Shown: in pieces, positions 37,367-48,900 of the stretch
Layout of the letters: each line of letters opens with the position of its first letter
Position numbering within the stretch: the first letter of the stretch is position 1
From: Methylobacterium sp. Leaf465
GTDB taxonomy: Bacteria > Pseudomonadota > Alphaproteobacteria > Rhizobiales > Beijerinckiaceae
DNA length: 64,000 bases
Direction of reading: 5' to 3'
NCBI RefSeq assembly: GCF_001424705.1
Contig: NZ_LMRA01000001.1
Location: 399,608-463,607 of the forward strand
Program-made: the position numbers and the translations under genes
The notes under the pieces: generated by a model
Databases searched by the model: none
Told to the model about the DNA's origin: nothing
What the model saw: only the letters and a program-made list of their open reading frames with translations

Positions 37367-37942
37367 CGCGGTTGGTCCTGTAAGGCGTAGCGATGTGATC
37401 TACCGATCTTCCATTAATGTATCCTTATGGCCTGAAACACCCGCTCAAAATCGAGAAGCGTTCCGTCTCGCACCGCGATGCGCTGTTGTGCAACGCGAAC
37501 AATTAACAGGTGGCTCGCCACAATCAGTGCTTGTTGTCTACCACCAGTTTTGGTTCGGTAAGCTTTAGCGTTTCATTATAATTTATTTAAAATTCCATAT
37601 TGATTGTTAGTATCTATGACGAATTCAGAACCCTTGCGGAGGCCTGAGGGATCATCCGTCCGGTCCAGCCCAGGTGGGACACCCGGCCGAACGCGACGTC
37701 CACTTCGACACAGGCCGGCGATGCCGGGAGGCCCGCGCGTGGCCCGGGGATCGCCGCCCGCAACCTCCGGCGAGACCGAGGGGCGTCCGCCTGGACCAAA
37801 TCTGTTCAGGCGCTGAACCATCCCGCGAGGCCCGGCACGGCACGGCCCATCCAATTCAGGATGGCGCCCGGGCAGGCGCGGAGGAAGACGGGCGGCGCGT
37901 CGGATCGACGCCGCTCGGCCGCCGGTCCGGATCGAGTCCGGC
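37367..37942 (-). other. Intergenic region with AT-rich patch and CtrA-like site
   Basis: No gene is seen in 576 bp. From about 37405 to 37620 the sequence is far richer in A and T than the rest of the window, with runs such as ATAATTTATTTAAAATT. TTAA-N7-TTAT at 37414-37428 is one base short of the CtrA box TTAA-N7-TTAA, 48 bp upstream of the chemoreceptor start. The left edge toward 37942 returns to normal GC. Confidence 0.5.
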
Positions 37943-40180
37943 TCAGGCCGAGCGGGAGAGCGGCATCTCGCGCGGGCCGATGAGGTCCGCCTTGCGCTCC
38001 AGCAGAGTCGGCGGGGGGACCGGGGCCTCGATGGTGCAGACGACACCGCTGGCCGCGAACAGCAACTGGACCTCGCCATCGAGTTCCCGGGCCAGGCTGC
38101 GCTCGATCAGGCGCGAGCCGAAGCCGGTCCGGGTCGGCGGGACGACGGGGGGGCCGCCCGCCTCGCTCCAGCGCAGGATCAGGCGGGTCTCCGCCTGGCG
38201 CTCCACCGACCAGGCGATCGTCACCGTGCCCCCCTCCTGCGAGAGCGCCCCGTACTTGACCGCATTGGTGCCGAGCTCATGGAGCGCCATGGCGATCGAC
38301 AAGGCCAGGCGCGGCGGCAGCCGCAGGGCTGGGCCGGAGACGAAGAACCGGGAGCGCTGCCCCTCCGCCGCATCCAGCGGCGCGATGGCGTCGGCCACGA
38401 CGTTCCCAAGCTCGGCGCCGTCCCAGCTCTCCCGGGTGAGGACGTTGTGCACCCGGGCCAGGGCCAGCAGGCGGGCCTCGAACGCGGCTCGGGCCGCGGT
38501 GGCCTCCGGCCCCTCGAGCCGGCGCAGGGACTGTCCCGCGATCGACTGCACGGTGGCCAGGGTATTCTTCACGCGATGGTTCAGTTCGTGGATCAGCAAT
38601 TGCTGGTGCTCGGCGGCGCGCTTGGCGTCGGTGATGTCGACGTTGCAGCCCGTGTAGCCGAGGAAATTGCCGGTATCGTCCGTCCGCGGCACCCCCTCGC
38701 AGCGCAGCCAGCGCACGACGCCGTCCTGGTCCACCACCCGGACGTCGGCCTGGAAGGGCACCCGCGCCGCGAAGGCGTCCCGAAAGCGGGTCGCGAAGGC
38801 CTCGTAGTCCTCCGCGAAGAGGATCCGGCGCCAATCCTCGCCGGCCAGCACGGCGGCCGTATGCAGCCCGAACATGTGGTCGAAATGCATGTTGGCGAAG
38901 CTGATCCGGGCGTTCTCGTCGGTCATCCAGATCAGGGCCGGCGCGGAATCGGCCATGTGGCGGAAGCGGGCTTCGCTCTCGCGCAGGGCACTCAGGCCGC
39001 GCTCGGTCTCCGCCAGCGCCCGGTCGCGCTCGTCGCTGCGCAGGCGCAGGCGCTGGGAGGCCTCCGCGAGCACGTCCCCCAGGCGCCGGATCTCGTGGAT
39101 CGGCGAGGTGATCCGCGGGATGACCTCGCCGCGGGAGAGGGCCGGCCCCGTCGCGGCGAGCCGGCGCAGGGGCTGCGAGACCCGCGACCACAGGTGAACC
39201 GCCAGGATGGACGAGGTCGCCAGCACCAGGAGGCCGAAGCCGCAGAAGGCCCAGATCCAGTTGCGCAGGCGCGCTTCCACCAGGGCCTGCGGGATGATCG
39301 CGGCCGCGGTCCAGCCCGTGAGGCGGGAGCGGGCCTCGACGACCGTCACGGCCTTGAGGCGCCGATCCTTGCCCTCCCAGACATTCGGCGTCGCGGTCTG
39401 GTACTGACGCAGGGTCGCGAGGCGCTGCGAGCCGATATTGGTCTCCGGATCGGGCACCCGCGCCAGGATGACCCCGTCCCGGTCGGAGAGGCCGGTGGTC
39501 CAGCCCTCGACGGCTTCCCGGGCGACCAGGCCGTCCAGCCGGCCGATCGGGACCGTGAAGCTGAGGATATGGGTGACGCCGCCCTCGCCGAACACCGGCA
39601 CCGCGACCGCATAGGTCGCGTCCGTGGGCTTCATGCCCTTGACGTAGCCCGAGACGACGGCCCGCTGGCTGCCCGTGGCGATCTCGCGATCGAAGGGCAG
39701 CCCGCTGCGCGGCAGCGGGGCCCGGCGCGGCACCGCCGTGTTCACGACCTGCTGTCCGTCCGGTCGCCGAAGCAGGATGTCGAGGCCGACCGCGTCCCGC
39801 ACGAGGCGCGCCTGGGCGTCGAAATTGTCGAACTCGCCGTCCTTCAGTCGCGGCGATGTGGCGAGGGTCTGCAGCACCGAGACGAGGCCCGCCGTGTCGC
39901 GGTCGACGGAGAGGGCGATGCTCCGCACGTTCTCGCGGGCATCCTGCTCGAAGCGGGCCCGCTCGGTTCCCGCGTAGCGCGCGAGCAGGATCGCCGTGAA
40001 CAGCAATCCCGGTCCGATCAGCGCGATCACCAGGGCGACCAGGTAGACCTGGGTCGAGAAACCGCGCTGTCGGACACGCGCGAAGGCGGAGGCGAGCGAC
40101 CCCCACCCCCGGCGCCAAGTGCGGCGCCCGGTCGGGGTCTCTCCGGGAGGCGGTGTCTCTCCGGGAGGCGGATGGCTCAT
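37943..40180 (-). CDS. Membrane sensor histidine kinase (Cache, HAMP, PAS, HWE/HisKA_2)
   Basis: This 745-aa kinase has a Pro-rich cytoplasmic start, a first helix (about residues 46-68) and a large periplasmic Cache-type domain. A second helix near residue 320 is followed by HAMP and a long coil. The PAS domain begins FRHMADSAPALIWMTDENAR. The phosphoacceptor box HQQLLIHELNHRVKNTLATV is the HWE/HisKA_2 kind, with catalytic blocks LALSIAMALHELGTNAVKYG and GFGSRLIERSLARELDG. Such kinases often feed the PhyR general-stress or light pathways. Its ATG overlaps the SelW-like gene stop by 4 bp. Confidence 0.9.
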   Translation of the reverse strand: MSHPPPGETPPPGETPTGRRTWRRGWGSLASAFARVRQRGFSTQVYLVALVIALIGPGLLFTAILLARYAGTERARFEQDARENVRSIALSVDRDTAGLVSVLQTLATSPRLKDGEFDNFDAQARLVRDAVGLDILLRRPDGQQVVNTAVPRRAPLPRSGLPFDREIATGSQRAVVSGYVKGMKPTDATYAVAVPVFGEGGVTHILSFTVPIGRLDGLVAREAVEGWTTGLSDRDGVILARVPDPETNIGSQRLATLRQYQTATPNVWEGKDRRLKAVTVVEARSRLTGWTAAAIIPQALVEARLRNWIWAFCGFGLLVLATSSILAVHLWSRVSQPLRRLAATGPALSRGEVIPRITSPIHEIRRLGDVLAEASQRLRLRSDERDRALAETERGLSALRESEARFRHMADSAPALIWMTDENARISFANMHFDHMFGLHTAAVLAGEDWRRILFAEDYEAFATRFRDAFAARVPFQADVRVVDQDGVVRWLRCEGVPRTDDTGNFLGYTGCNVDITDAKRAAEHQQLLIHELNHRVKNTLATVQSIAGQSLRRLEGPEATAARAAFEARLLALARVHNVLTRESWDGAELGNVVADAIAPLDAAEGQRSRFFVSGPALRLPPRLALSIAMALHELGTNAVKYGALSQEGGTVTIAWSVERQAETRLILRWSEAGGPPVVPPTRTGFGSRLIERSLARELDGEVQLLFAASGVVCTIEAPVPPPTLLERKADLIGPREMPLSRSA

Positions 40181-40494
40181 GAGCGCGCGACGCCCGCGCG
40201 ATCGATGTGTCCGAGGTCGCGATCCGGCGCGAGGTGATCCCGAACGCGCTGCTTGAGGACCTTGACGTCGGGGAAGCCGCCGTCGCGCGTCCGATCCCAG
40301 ATCAGGTGCGGTCCGCACAGGATCACGAAGACGCCGCCGGTGCCGGGGATCAGCGCCACCTCCCCGAGGTCGTCGCGAAACGTGGAGAGGAGTTCCTGCG
40401 CCATCCATCCCGCCCGCAGCAGCCACTGGCACTGCGTGCAGTAGGTGATCGAAACCCGCGGCTTCTCGGGCGATGGGCGGGGCGTTTCGTCCAT
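40177..40494 (-). CDS. SelT/SelW/SelH-family (Rdx) thioredoxin-like protein
   Basis: This 105-aa protein has the Rdx fold with a Cys-x2-Cys motif in ITYCTQCQWLLRAGWMAQEL; in selenoprotein relatives the second Cys is Sec, here both are Cys. The rest (GEVALIPGTGGVFVILCGPH, LIWDRTRDGGFPDVKVLKQR) fits the bacterial SelW branch. A redox role is likely but partners are unknown. The ATG at 40494 was preferred because family members begin just before the CxxC strand. Its stop is coupled to the sensor-kinase start. Confidence 0.88.
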   Translation of the reverse strand: MDETPRPSPEKPRVSITYCTQCQWLLRAGWMAQELLSTFRDDLGEVALIPGTGGVFVILCGPHLIWDRTRDGGFPDVKVLKQRVRDHLAPDRDLGHIDRAGVARS

Positions 40495-40713
40495 GGCGGG
40501 TAAAGCGACCGATCGCTCCCGGCTTGTCAACCGAAACGCGCGCCCGGGCTTCGCACGGCGATGGTCTTCGGTGGGGTTCGGCGACGTTTTCCCGTCAACC
40601 GGCCAAGTTTTTCCCTGTGCGCCTTTATCGCAGCGCCGATGCGCCTATGTGTGTTCACGGGCCGGTGAGGGACCGATCTTCGCGCGGCGCGCCGATGGCC
40701 AAGGAGTCCAAGC

Positions 40714-41352
40714 ATGCGTTCAGGTGTCGTCACCCCGACGACGGGTCCCGTCCGGGCCTGGCTCGGCAGGGTTCGGATCGCTGTCGCGGCTCTCGCCCTG
40801 GGCACGACCCTGACCGGCTGCGGAGCGATCAATCGGGTCCCGACCCTCGAGGAGCGGGCGAAATCCTCGTGGAGCGAGGTGCAGAACCAGTACCAGCGCC
40901 GGGCCGACCTGATCCCGAACCTCGTCGAGACGGTGAAGGGCTACGCGCAGCAGGAGAAGGACGTGCTGATCGGCGTGACCGAGGCGCGGGCCAAGGCGTC
41001 GAGCGTCAAGGTCGACGCCTCGACCGTGAGCGATCCACAGAAGTTCAAGGAATTCCAGGACGCGCAGAACCAACTCTCGGGCGCCCTCGGCCGCCTCCTC
41101 GTCACCGTCGAGCGCTACCCCGACATCAAGTCGAACCAGAACTTCCTCGCCCTGCAGTCGCAGCTCGAAGGCACCGAGAACCGGATCGCCGTCGCCCGCC
41201 GCGACTACATCGCCGCGGTCCAGGACTACAACACCGAGGTCCGCACCATTCCGGGCCGGTGGATCGCCGCCATCTTCTACCCGGACGCGAAGCCGATGGA
41301 GACCTTCACGGCGACGCCCAACGCCGAGCGCCCGCCGAACGTGAAGTTCTAG
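40714..41352 (+). CDS. LemA-family lipoprotein
   Basis: This 212-aa protein has a signal peptide ending LTGC (lipobox, Cys near residue 36). The LemA domain is an antiparallel helical bundle: NQYQRRADLIPNLVETVKGY, AQQEKDVLIGVTEARAKA and YPDIKSNQNFLALQSQLEGT, then ENRIAVARRDY. AAGGAG 8 bp upstream supports the ATG. It is the first gene of a LemA-TPM-TPM operon, with 6 bp to the next gene. The function of LemA proteins is not settled. Confidence 0.93.
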   Translation: MRSGVVTPTTGPVRAWLGRVRIAVAALALGTTLTGCGAINRVPTLEERAKSSWSEVQNQYQRRADLIPNLVETVKGYAQQEKDVLIGVTEARAKASSVKVDASTVSDPQKFKEFQDAQNQLSGALGRLLVTVERYPDIKSNQNFLALQSQLEGTENRIAVARRDYIAAVQDYNTEVRTIPGRWIAAIFYPDAKPMETFTATPNAERPPNVKF

Positions 41353-41358
41353 CCCGCC

Positions 41359-42168
41359 ATGGACCGTCCGCGCCCGGGCAGCGCCGGGACAGACGCCATC
41401 CGGTCGATCGCCGCGCGGCTGATCCTCGGGCTCTGGCTCGTCGTCGGCGCCACCGGCCTCGCGCACGCGCAGGCCGGTGGCGCCGAACCGACCTTCCCCG
41501 CCCTGACCGGGCGGGTGGTCGACGGCGCCGGCCTCCTGAAGCCCGAGGACCGGACGGTCCTCGAGACCAAGCTGAAGGCCTACGAGGACAAGACCTCCGA
41601 TCAGGTTGTAGTCGCCACGGTCCCCAGCCTGCAGGGCCGGACGGTGGAGGACTACGCCAACCGCCTGTTCCGCGCCTGGAAGCTCGGGCAGGCCAAGACC
41701 GACAACGGGGCGCTGCTCCTCGTCGCCCCCAACGAGCGCAAGGTCCGGATCGAAGTCGGCTACGGCCTCGAGGGGGCCCTCACCGATGCCCTCTCGAAGG
41801 TCATCATCACCACCGCGATCACGCCACGCTTCAAGACCGGCGACTACGCCGGCGGCATCAACGCGGGCGTCGACGCGGTGCTGTCGATCCTCGCGGGCGA
41901 CGCCGAGGAGTGGCAACGCAAGGCGCAGGTACGCAGCGACGAGGCCGATCCCGGACAGGTGGTGATCTTCATCATCCTGTTCTTCGTCGTCCTGTTCGTC
42001 GTCTACCGGATGAACCGCGGGCGGCGGAGCGGTGGGGGCGGCTTCATCATCCTGCCGGGGCCATCCTCGGGGGGCTGGAGCGGCGGCGTCTCGGGCGGCT
42101 TCGATGGGGGCGGTTTTTCCGGCGGGGGCGGCTCGTCGGGTGGGGGAGGAGCCTCCGGTGACTGGTAA
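41359..42168 (+). CDS. TPM-domain (YgcG-family) membrane protein
   Basis: This 269-aa protein has a signal peptide (LGLWLVVGATGLAHAQAGGA) and a TPM domain: ALTGRVVDGAGLLKPEDRTV, KTSDQVVVATVPSLQGRTVE, GALLLVAPNERKVRIEVGYG. A C-terminal helix (VVIFIILFFVVLFVVYRM) anchors it, and a Gly/Ser-rich tail follows. TPM proteins are linked to photosystem repair in plants and to membrane quality control in bacteria, without firm biochemistry. LemA pairs with it in many genomes. Confidence 0.92.
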   Translation: MDRPRPGSAGTDAIRSIAARLILGLWLVVGATGLAHAQAGGAEPTFPALTGRVVDGAGLLKPEDRTVLETKLKAYEDKTSDQVVVATVPSLQGRTVEDYANRLFRAWKLGQAKTDNGALLLVAPNERKVRIEVGYGLEGALTDALSKVIITTAITPRFKTGDYAGGINAGVDAVLSILAGDAEEWQRKAQVRSDEADPGQVVIFIILFFVVLFVVYRMNRGRRSGGGGFIILPGPSSGGWSGGVSGGFDGGGFSGGGGSSGGGGASGDW

Positions 42169-42790
42169 GCGACCGCCCTTTCTCGATGCGCCGGCGCGGG
42201 CGCGGATCGCGGAGGCGATCCGCCGGGCCGAGACCGCGACGTCCGGCGAGATCGTCGTGCTGGTGGCCGCCCGTGCCGGACTCTACCGTTCCGCGCCGCT
42301 GCTGCTCGCCCTGGCCGCCGGCCTCGTCCTGCCCTGGCCGCTGATCGTCCTGACGCCGTGGAGCGCGGCCACGATCGCGCTGGCGCAGGTCGCCGTGGTC
42401 CTGCTGGCGCTGCTGGCGGGTCTCCATCCCCGGGTTCGGATGGCCCTGGTCCCACGGGCGATCCGCCGCGATCGCGCCCACGAACAGGCCCTGCGCGAAT
42501 TCACGACCCGCGGCCTCAGCCGGACGGCAGGGCGGACCGGGGTGCTGATCTACGTCGCCCGGGCCGAGGGCCATGCCGAGATCGTGGCCGATCACGGCGT
42601 TGCCGCGCGCGTCCCGCCCGGCGCCTGGTCCGGCGCGATCGAGGCGCTCCTGGCCGCCCTGCGCCGCGGCGAGGCCGAGGCGGGCCTGACCGAAGCCGTC
42701 GGGCAGGTCGGCACCATCCTGGCCGGGCCACTTCCGCCGGAAGCCAGACCCCTCGACGCCCTGCCGAACCGCGTCATCGAACTCGATTGA
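42158..42790 (+). CDS. TPM-domain membrane protein, second paralog
   Basis: This 210-aa protein carries a TPM domain split around two helices. The N-terminal strand is IAEAIRRAETATSGEIVVLV; two membrane helices follow; then EFTTRGLSRTAGRTGVLIYV and AEIVADHGVAARVPPGAW. The start is a GTG with GGAGGAG 8 bp upstream, inside the end of the previous gene (11-bp overlap). Operon context with LemA and the first TPM gene is conserved in many proteobacteria, suggesting one complex. Confidence 0.88.
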   Translation: MTGKRPPFLDAPARARIAEAIRRAETATSGEIVVLVAARAGLYRSAPLLLALAAGLVLPWPLIVLTPWSAATIALAQVAVVLLALLAGLHPRVRMALVPRAIRRDRAHEQALREFTTRGLSRTAGRTGVLIYVARAEGHAEIVADHGVAARVPPGAWSGAIEALLAALRRGEAEAGLTEAVGQVGTILAGPLPPEARPLDALPNRVIELD

Positions 42791-42948
42791 GGATCGCGGA
42801 CCTTTCGCAACCCGCGGTGACAAACGGGGGATGGGTTATTCAATCCCTACCGATTGAAATCGCGGGCCTCTGGCCCTGCGGAAGAATTTGCGCAAGAAGA
42901 GCCCTTGACGACCAGCCACGAAGGACAGGTCGCAGGAGCGAGACGTCT

Positions 42949-45015
42949 ATGAGTGCGGTAACGAAGCACGGGCCCTGGGCCCTCGTGGGAGCGCTGGGGG
43001 CGGCCGCCCTCGCCATCGTCGCGACGACGCGCGGGGAAACGGTCAACGCCCTCTGGATCGTCGTGGCGGCGGTCTGCGTCTATCTCATCGCCTATCGCTA
43101 CTACTCGCTCTTCATCTCCTCCAAGGTCATGCGGCTCGACGACAGCCGCCGGACGCCGGCCCACGTCCACAACGACGGGCTCGACTACGTCCCCACCAAC
43201 CGCAACGTGCTGTTCGGACACCACTTCGCCGCCATCGCCGGCGCCGGGCCGCTGGTCGGCCCCGTGCTCGCCGCGCAGATGGGCTACCTCCCGGGCCTGC
43301 TCTGGATCCTGGCCGGCGTGGTGCTGGCCGGCGCCGTGCAGGACTTCATGGTCCTCTTCATCTCGATGCGCCGGGACGGCCGCTCGCTGGGCGAGCTGAT
43401 CCGGTCCGAACTCGGCACCATTCCGGGCGTCATCGCCCTGTTCGGCACCTTCATGATCATGGTCATCCTGCTGGCGGTGCTGGCGATGATCGTCGTGAAG
43501 GCCCTGGCCGAGAGCCCCTGGGGCACCTTCACGGTCGCGGCGACGATCCCGATCGCGATGCTGATGGGCCTCTACGCCCGCTACATCCGGCCCGGAAAGG
43601 TCGGCGAGGTCTCGATCATCGGCTTCGTGCTGCTGATGCTGGCCATCGTCTACGGCGGCAACGTGGCGGCCGATCCCTACTGGGGCCCGGTCTTCACCTT
43701 CACGGGCACGCAGCTCTGCTGGCTGCTGATCGGCTACGGCTTCATCGCCTCGATCCTGCCGGTCTGGCTCCTGCTCGCCCCGCGCGACTACCTCTCGACC
43801 TTCCTCAAGATCGGCACGATCATCGGCCTGGCGCTGGGCATCGCCTACGTCGCCCCGCACATGCAGATGCCGGCCGTGACCAAGTTCGTCGACGGCAGCG
43901 GACCGGTCTGGGCCGGGTCGCTGTTCCCGTTCCTGTTCATCACCATCGCCTGCGGCGCGGTCTCGGGCTTCCACGCGCTGATCTCCTCGGGCACCACGCC
44001 CAAGCTCATCGACCGCGAGTCCGATGCCCGCTTCATCGGCTACGGCGGCATGCTCATGGAGAGCTTCGTGGCCGTGATGGCGCTGGTCTCCGCCAGCGTG
44101 ATCGAGCCGGGCATCTACTTCACCATGAACTCGCCCGCCGGCCTCGTCGGCACGACGCCGGAGAGCGCGGCGGCCGCGGTGACGAAGCTCGATCCCGCCT
44201 TCGCCATCACGCCGGAGCAGATCGCCCAGACGGCCAAGGACGTCGGCGAGCACTCGATCATCTCCCGCGCCGGCGGCGCGCCGACCCTCGCGGTCGGCAT
44301 GGCGCACATCATCTCCTCGGCCATCGGCGGCAAGGCGATGATGGCGTTCTGGTACCACTTCGCCATCCTGTTCGAGGCGCTGTTCATCCTGACCGCGGTG
44401 GATGCCGGCACGCGCGCCGGGCGCTTCATGCTGCAGGACCTGCTCGGCCTCGTCTCGCCGCGCTTCAAGGACACGACGGCCTGGGCGCCCAGCATCCTGG
44501 CCACCGCCCTCTGCGTCGGCGCCTGGGGCTACTTCCTCTACCAGGGCGTCACCGATCCCCTCGGCGGCATCTACACCCTGTGGCCGCTGTTCGGCATCTC
44601 CAACCAGATGCTGGCCGCCGTGGCCCTGACGCTCGCCACCGTGGTGATCTTCAAGATGAAGCGCGAGCGCTACGCCTTCGTCACGATCATCCCCACCGTC
44701 TGGCTCTGCGTCTGCACCCTCACGGCCGGCTGGCAGAAGATCTTCTCGGCCGACCCCAAGATCGGCTTCCTGTCCCACGCCGATCGCTTCTCGGCGGCCA
44801 TCGCCGAGAACAAGGTGCTGGCGCCGGCCAAGAGCATGGCCGACATGCACAAGATCGTCTTCAACGATCGGATCGACGCCGCCCTCGCGGTGCTGTTCGT
44901 CGGCCTCGTGCTCGCCATCGCCACCTTCGGCATCATGGCCTGCGTGAAGGCCTATCGGGCCGATCGCTGGACCGCCCTGGAGAGCGGCGGCCCGGCCGCC
45001 GTTCCCGCGGAGTAA
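42949..45015 (+). CDS. cstA: Carbon starvation protein A, pyruvate/peptide transporter
   Basis: This 688-aa protein has about 16 helices. Family blocks include PTNRNVLFGHHFAAIAGAGP followed by LVGPVLAAQMGYLPGLLWIL, GAVQDFMVLFISMRRDGRSL, SGFHALISSGTTPKLIDRES, and LFEALFILTAVDAGTRAGRF. In enterobacteria CstA and its relative BtsT import pyruvate and related compounds under carbon limitation. The small YbdD partner gene follows after 5 bp. No CRP-like site was noted in the 158-bp leader. Confidence 0.95.
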   Translation: MSAVTKHGPWALVGALGAAALAIVATTRGETVNALWIVVAAVCVYLIAYRYYSLFISSKVMRLDDSRRTPAHVHNDGLDYVPTNRNVLFGHHFAAIAGAGPLVGPVLAAQMGYLPGLLWILAGVVLAGAVQDFMVLFISMRRDGRSLGELIRSELGTIPGVIALFGTFMIMVILLAVLAMIVVKALAESPWGTFTVAATIPIAMLMGLYARYIRPGKVGEVSIIGFVLLMLAIVYGGNVAADPYWGPVFTFTGTQLCWLLIGYGFIASILPVWLLLAPRDYLSTFLKIGTIIGLALGIAYVAPHMQMPAVTKFVDGSGPVWAGSLFPFLFITIACGAVSGFHALISSGTTPKLIDRESDARFIGYGGMLMESFVAVMALVSASVIEPGIYFTMNSPAGLVGTTPESAAAAVTKLDPAFAITPEQIAQTAKDVGEHSIISRAGGAPTLAVGMAHIISSAIGGKAMMAFWYHFAILFEALFILTAVDAGTRAGRFMLQDLLGLVSPRFKDTTAWAPSILATALCVGAWGYFLYQGVTDPLGGIYTLWPLFGISNQMLAAVALTLATVVIFKMKRERYAFVTIIPTVWLCVCTLTAGWQKIFSADPKIGFLSHADRFSAAIAENKVLAPAKSMADMHKIVFNDRIDAALAVLFVGLVLAIATFGIMACVKAYRADRWTALESGGPAAVPAE

Positions 45016-45020
45016 AGCCC

Positions 45021-45245
45021 ATGGCGCTGTCGTCGACCGAATTGCGGGACCGTCTCAAGACCTTCTCGAAATGCGTCTGCGACGGCGCCCGACTGATGGT
45101 GGGGCAGGGCGATTACGAGGCCTATGCCGCCCATATCCGCAGGACGCATGCGGACCAGGAGCCCATGAGCGAGCGGGAGTTCTTCCGGAACCGGGAGAAT
45201 GCCCGCTTCGGCGTCGGCAACCGCAGCGGCTTCCGCTGCTGCTGA
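45021..45245 (+). CDS. YbdD/YjiX-family small protein
   Basis: This 74-aa protein is the usual partner of CstA. It has LRDRLKTFSKCVCDGARLMV, GQGDYEAYAAHIRRTHADQE and the diagnostic end SEREFFRNRENARFG, then NRSGFRCC. It starts 5 bp after the cstA stop and is surely in the same transcript. Its activity is unknown, but the pair is conserved across proteobacteria. Confidence 0.92.
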   Translation: MALSSTELRDRLKTFSKCVCDGARLMVGQGDYEAYAAHIRRTHADQEPMSEREFFRNRENARFGVGNRSGFRCC

Positions 45246-45611
45246 GCGCCACCGCCTGCCGTACCGGCGGGTCTTCACCGGACGGACGGCCTCGCGCGCG
45301 TCCTCCGCAGCCATCCGATCACACGCAGACACGCCCGCGTATGCCGCCCCCTGGCCCGGCCCCGAGCCCGCCGCGTGGGCCATCCCCACGGGCTCGGGTG
45401 ACGCGGTGCCGAGCGGCCTCGGCCGCGACGTCCCGACGAAGCCTGCCCAGGCCTCGGGCCGCGGCGCCGGCGATGCGGCCCCCGGTTTACACCCGGAAAC
45501 AAAAATCCCGGCTTGAAACCTCGATTGCGTCGCGGCGTCACGGCTACAGAGGAACCGGTGGCATGCGACCACCGTGGTACACCAGCCTGAACGCGATCGC
45601 GTGGGAGCCGC
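45246..45611 (+). other. Intergenic region upstream of RND operon
   Basis: No gene in 366 bp. Near the RND start a perfect inverted repeat CGGTGG/CCACCG (45556-45574, 7-bp spacer) is preceded by GGAAC (45551-45555) and followed by CGTG (45573-45576), so a stress-type promoter or an operator is possible. No regulator gene lies next to the pump. Confidence 0.45.
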
Positions 45612-48836
<3,225 letters not shown>

Positions 48837-48900
48837 GCCGTTGGCGGGTCTGGAACAGGGATGGCAGGATGAGGCCCGGTTCGGCGATGGGACAGGCGTG

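Noticed and set aside
42847..44850. A 2-kb open frame antisense to cstA
   Set aside because: Same GC-driven artefact; the sense frame is a complete CstA.
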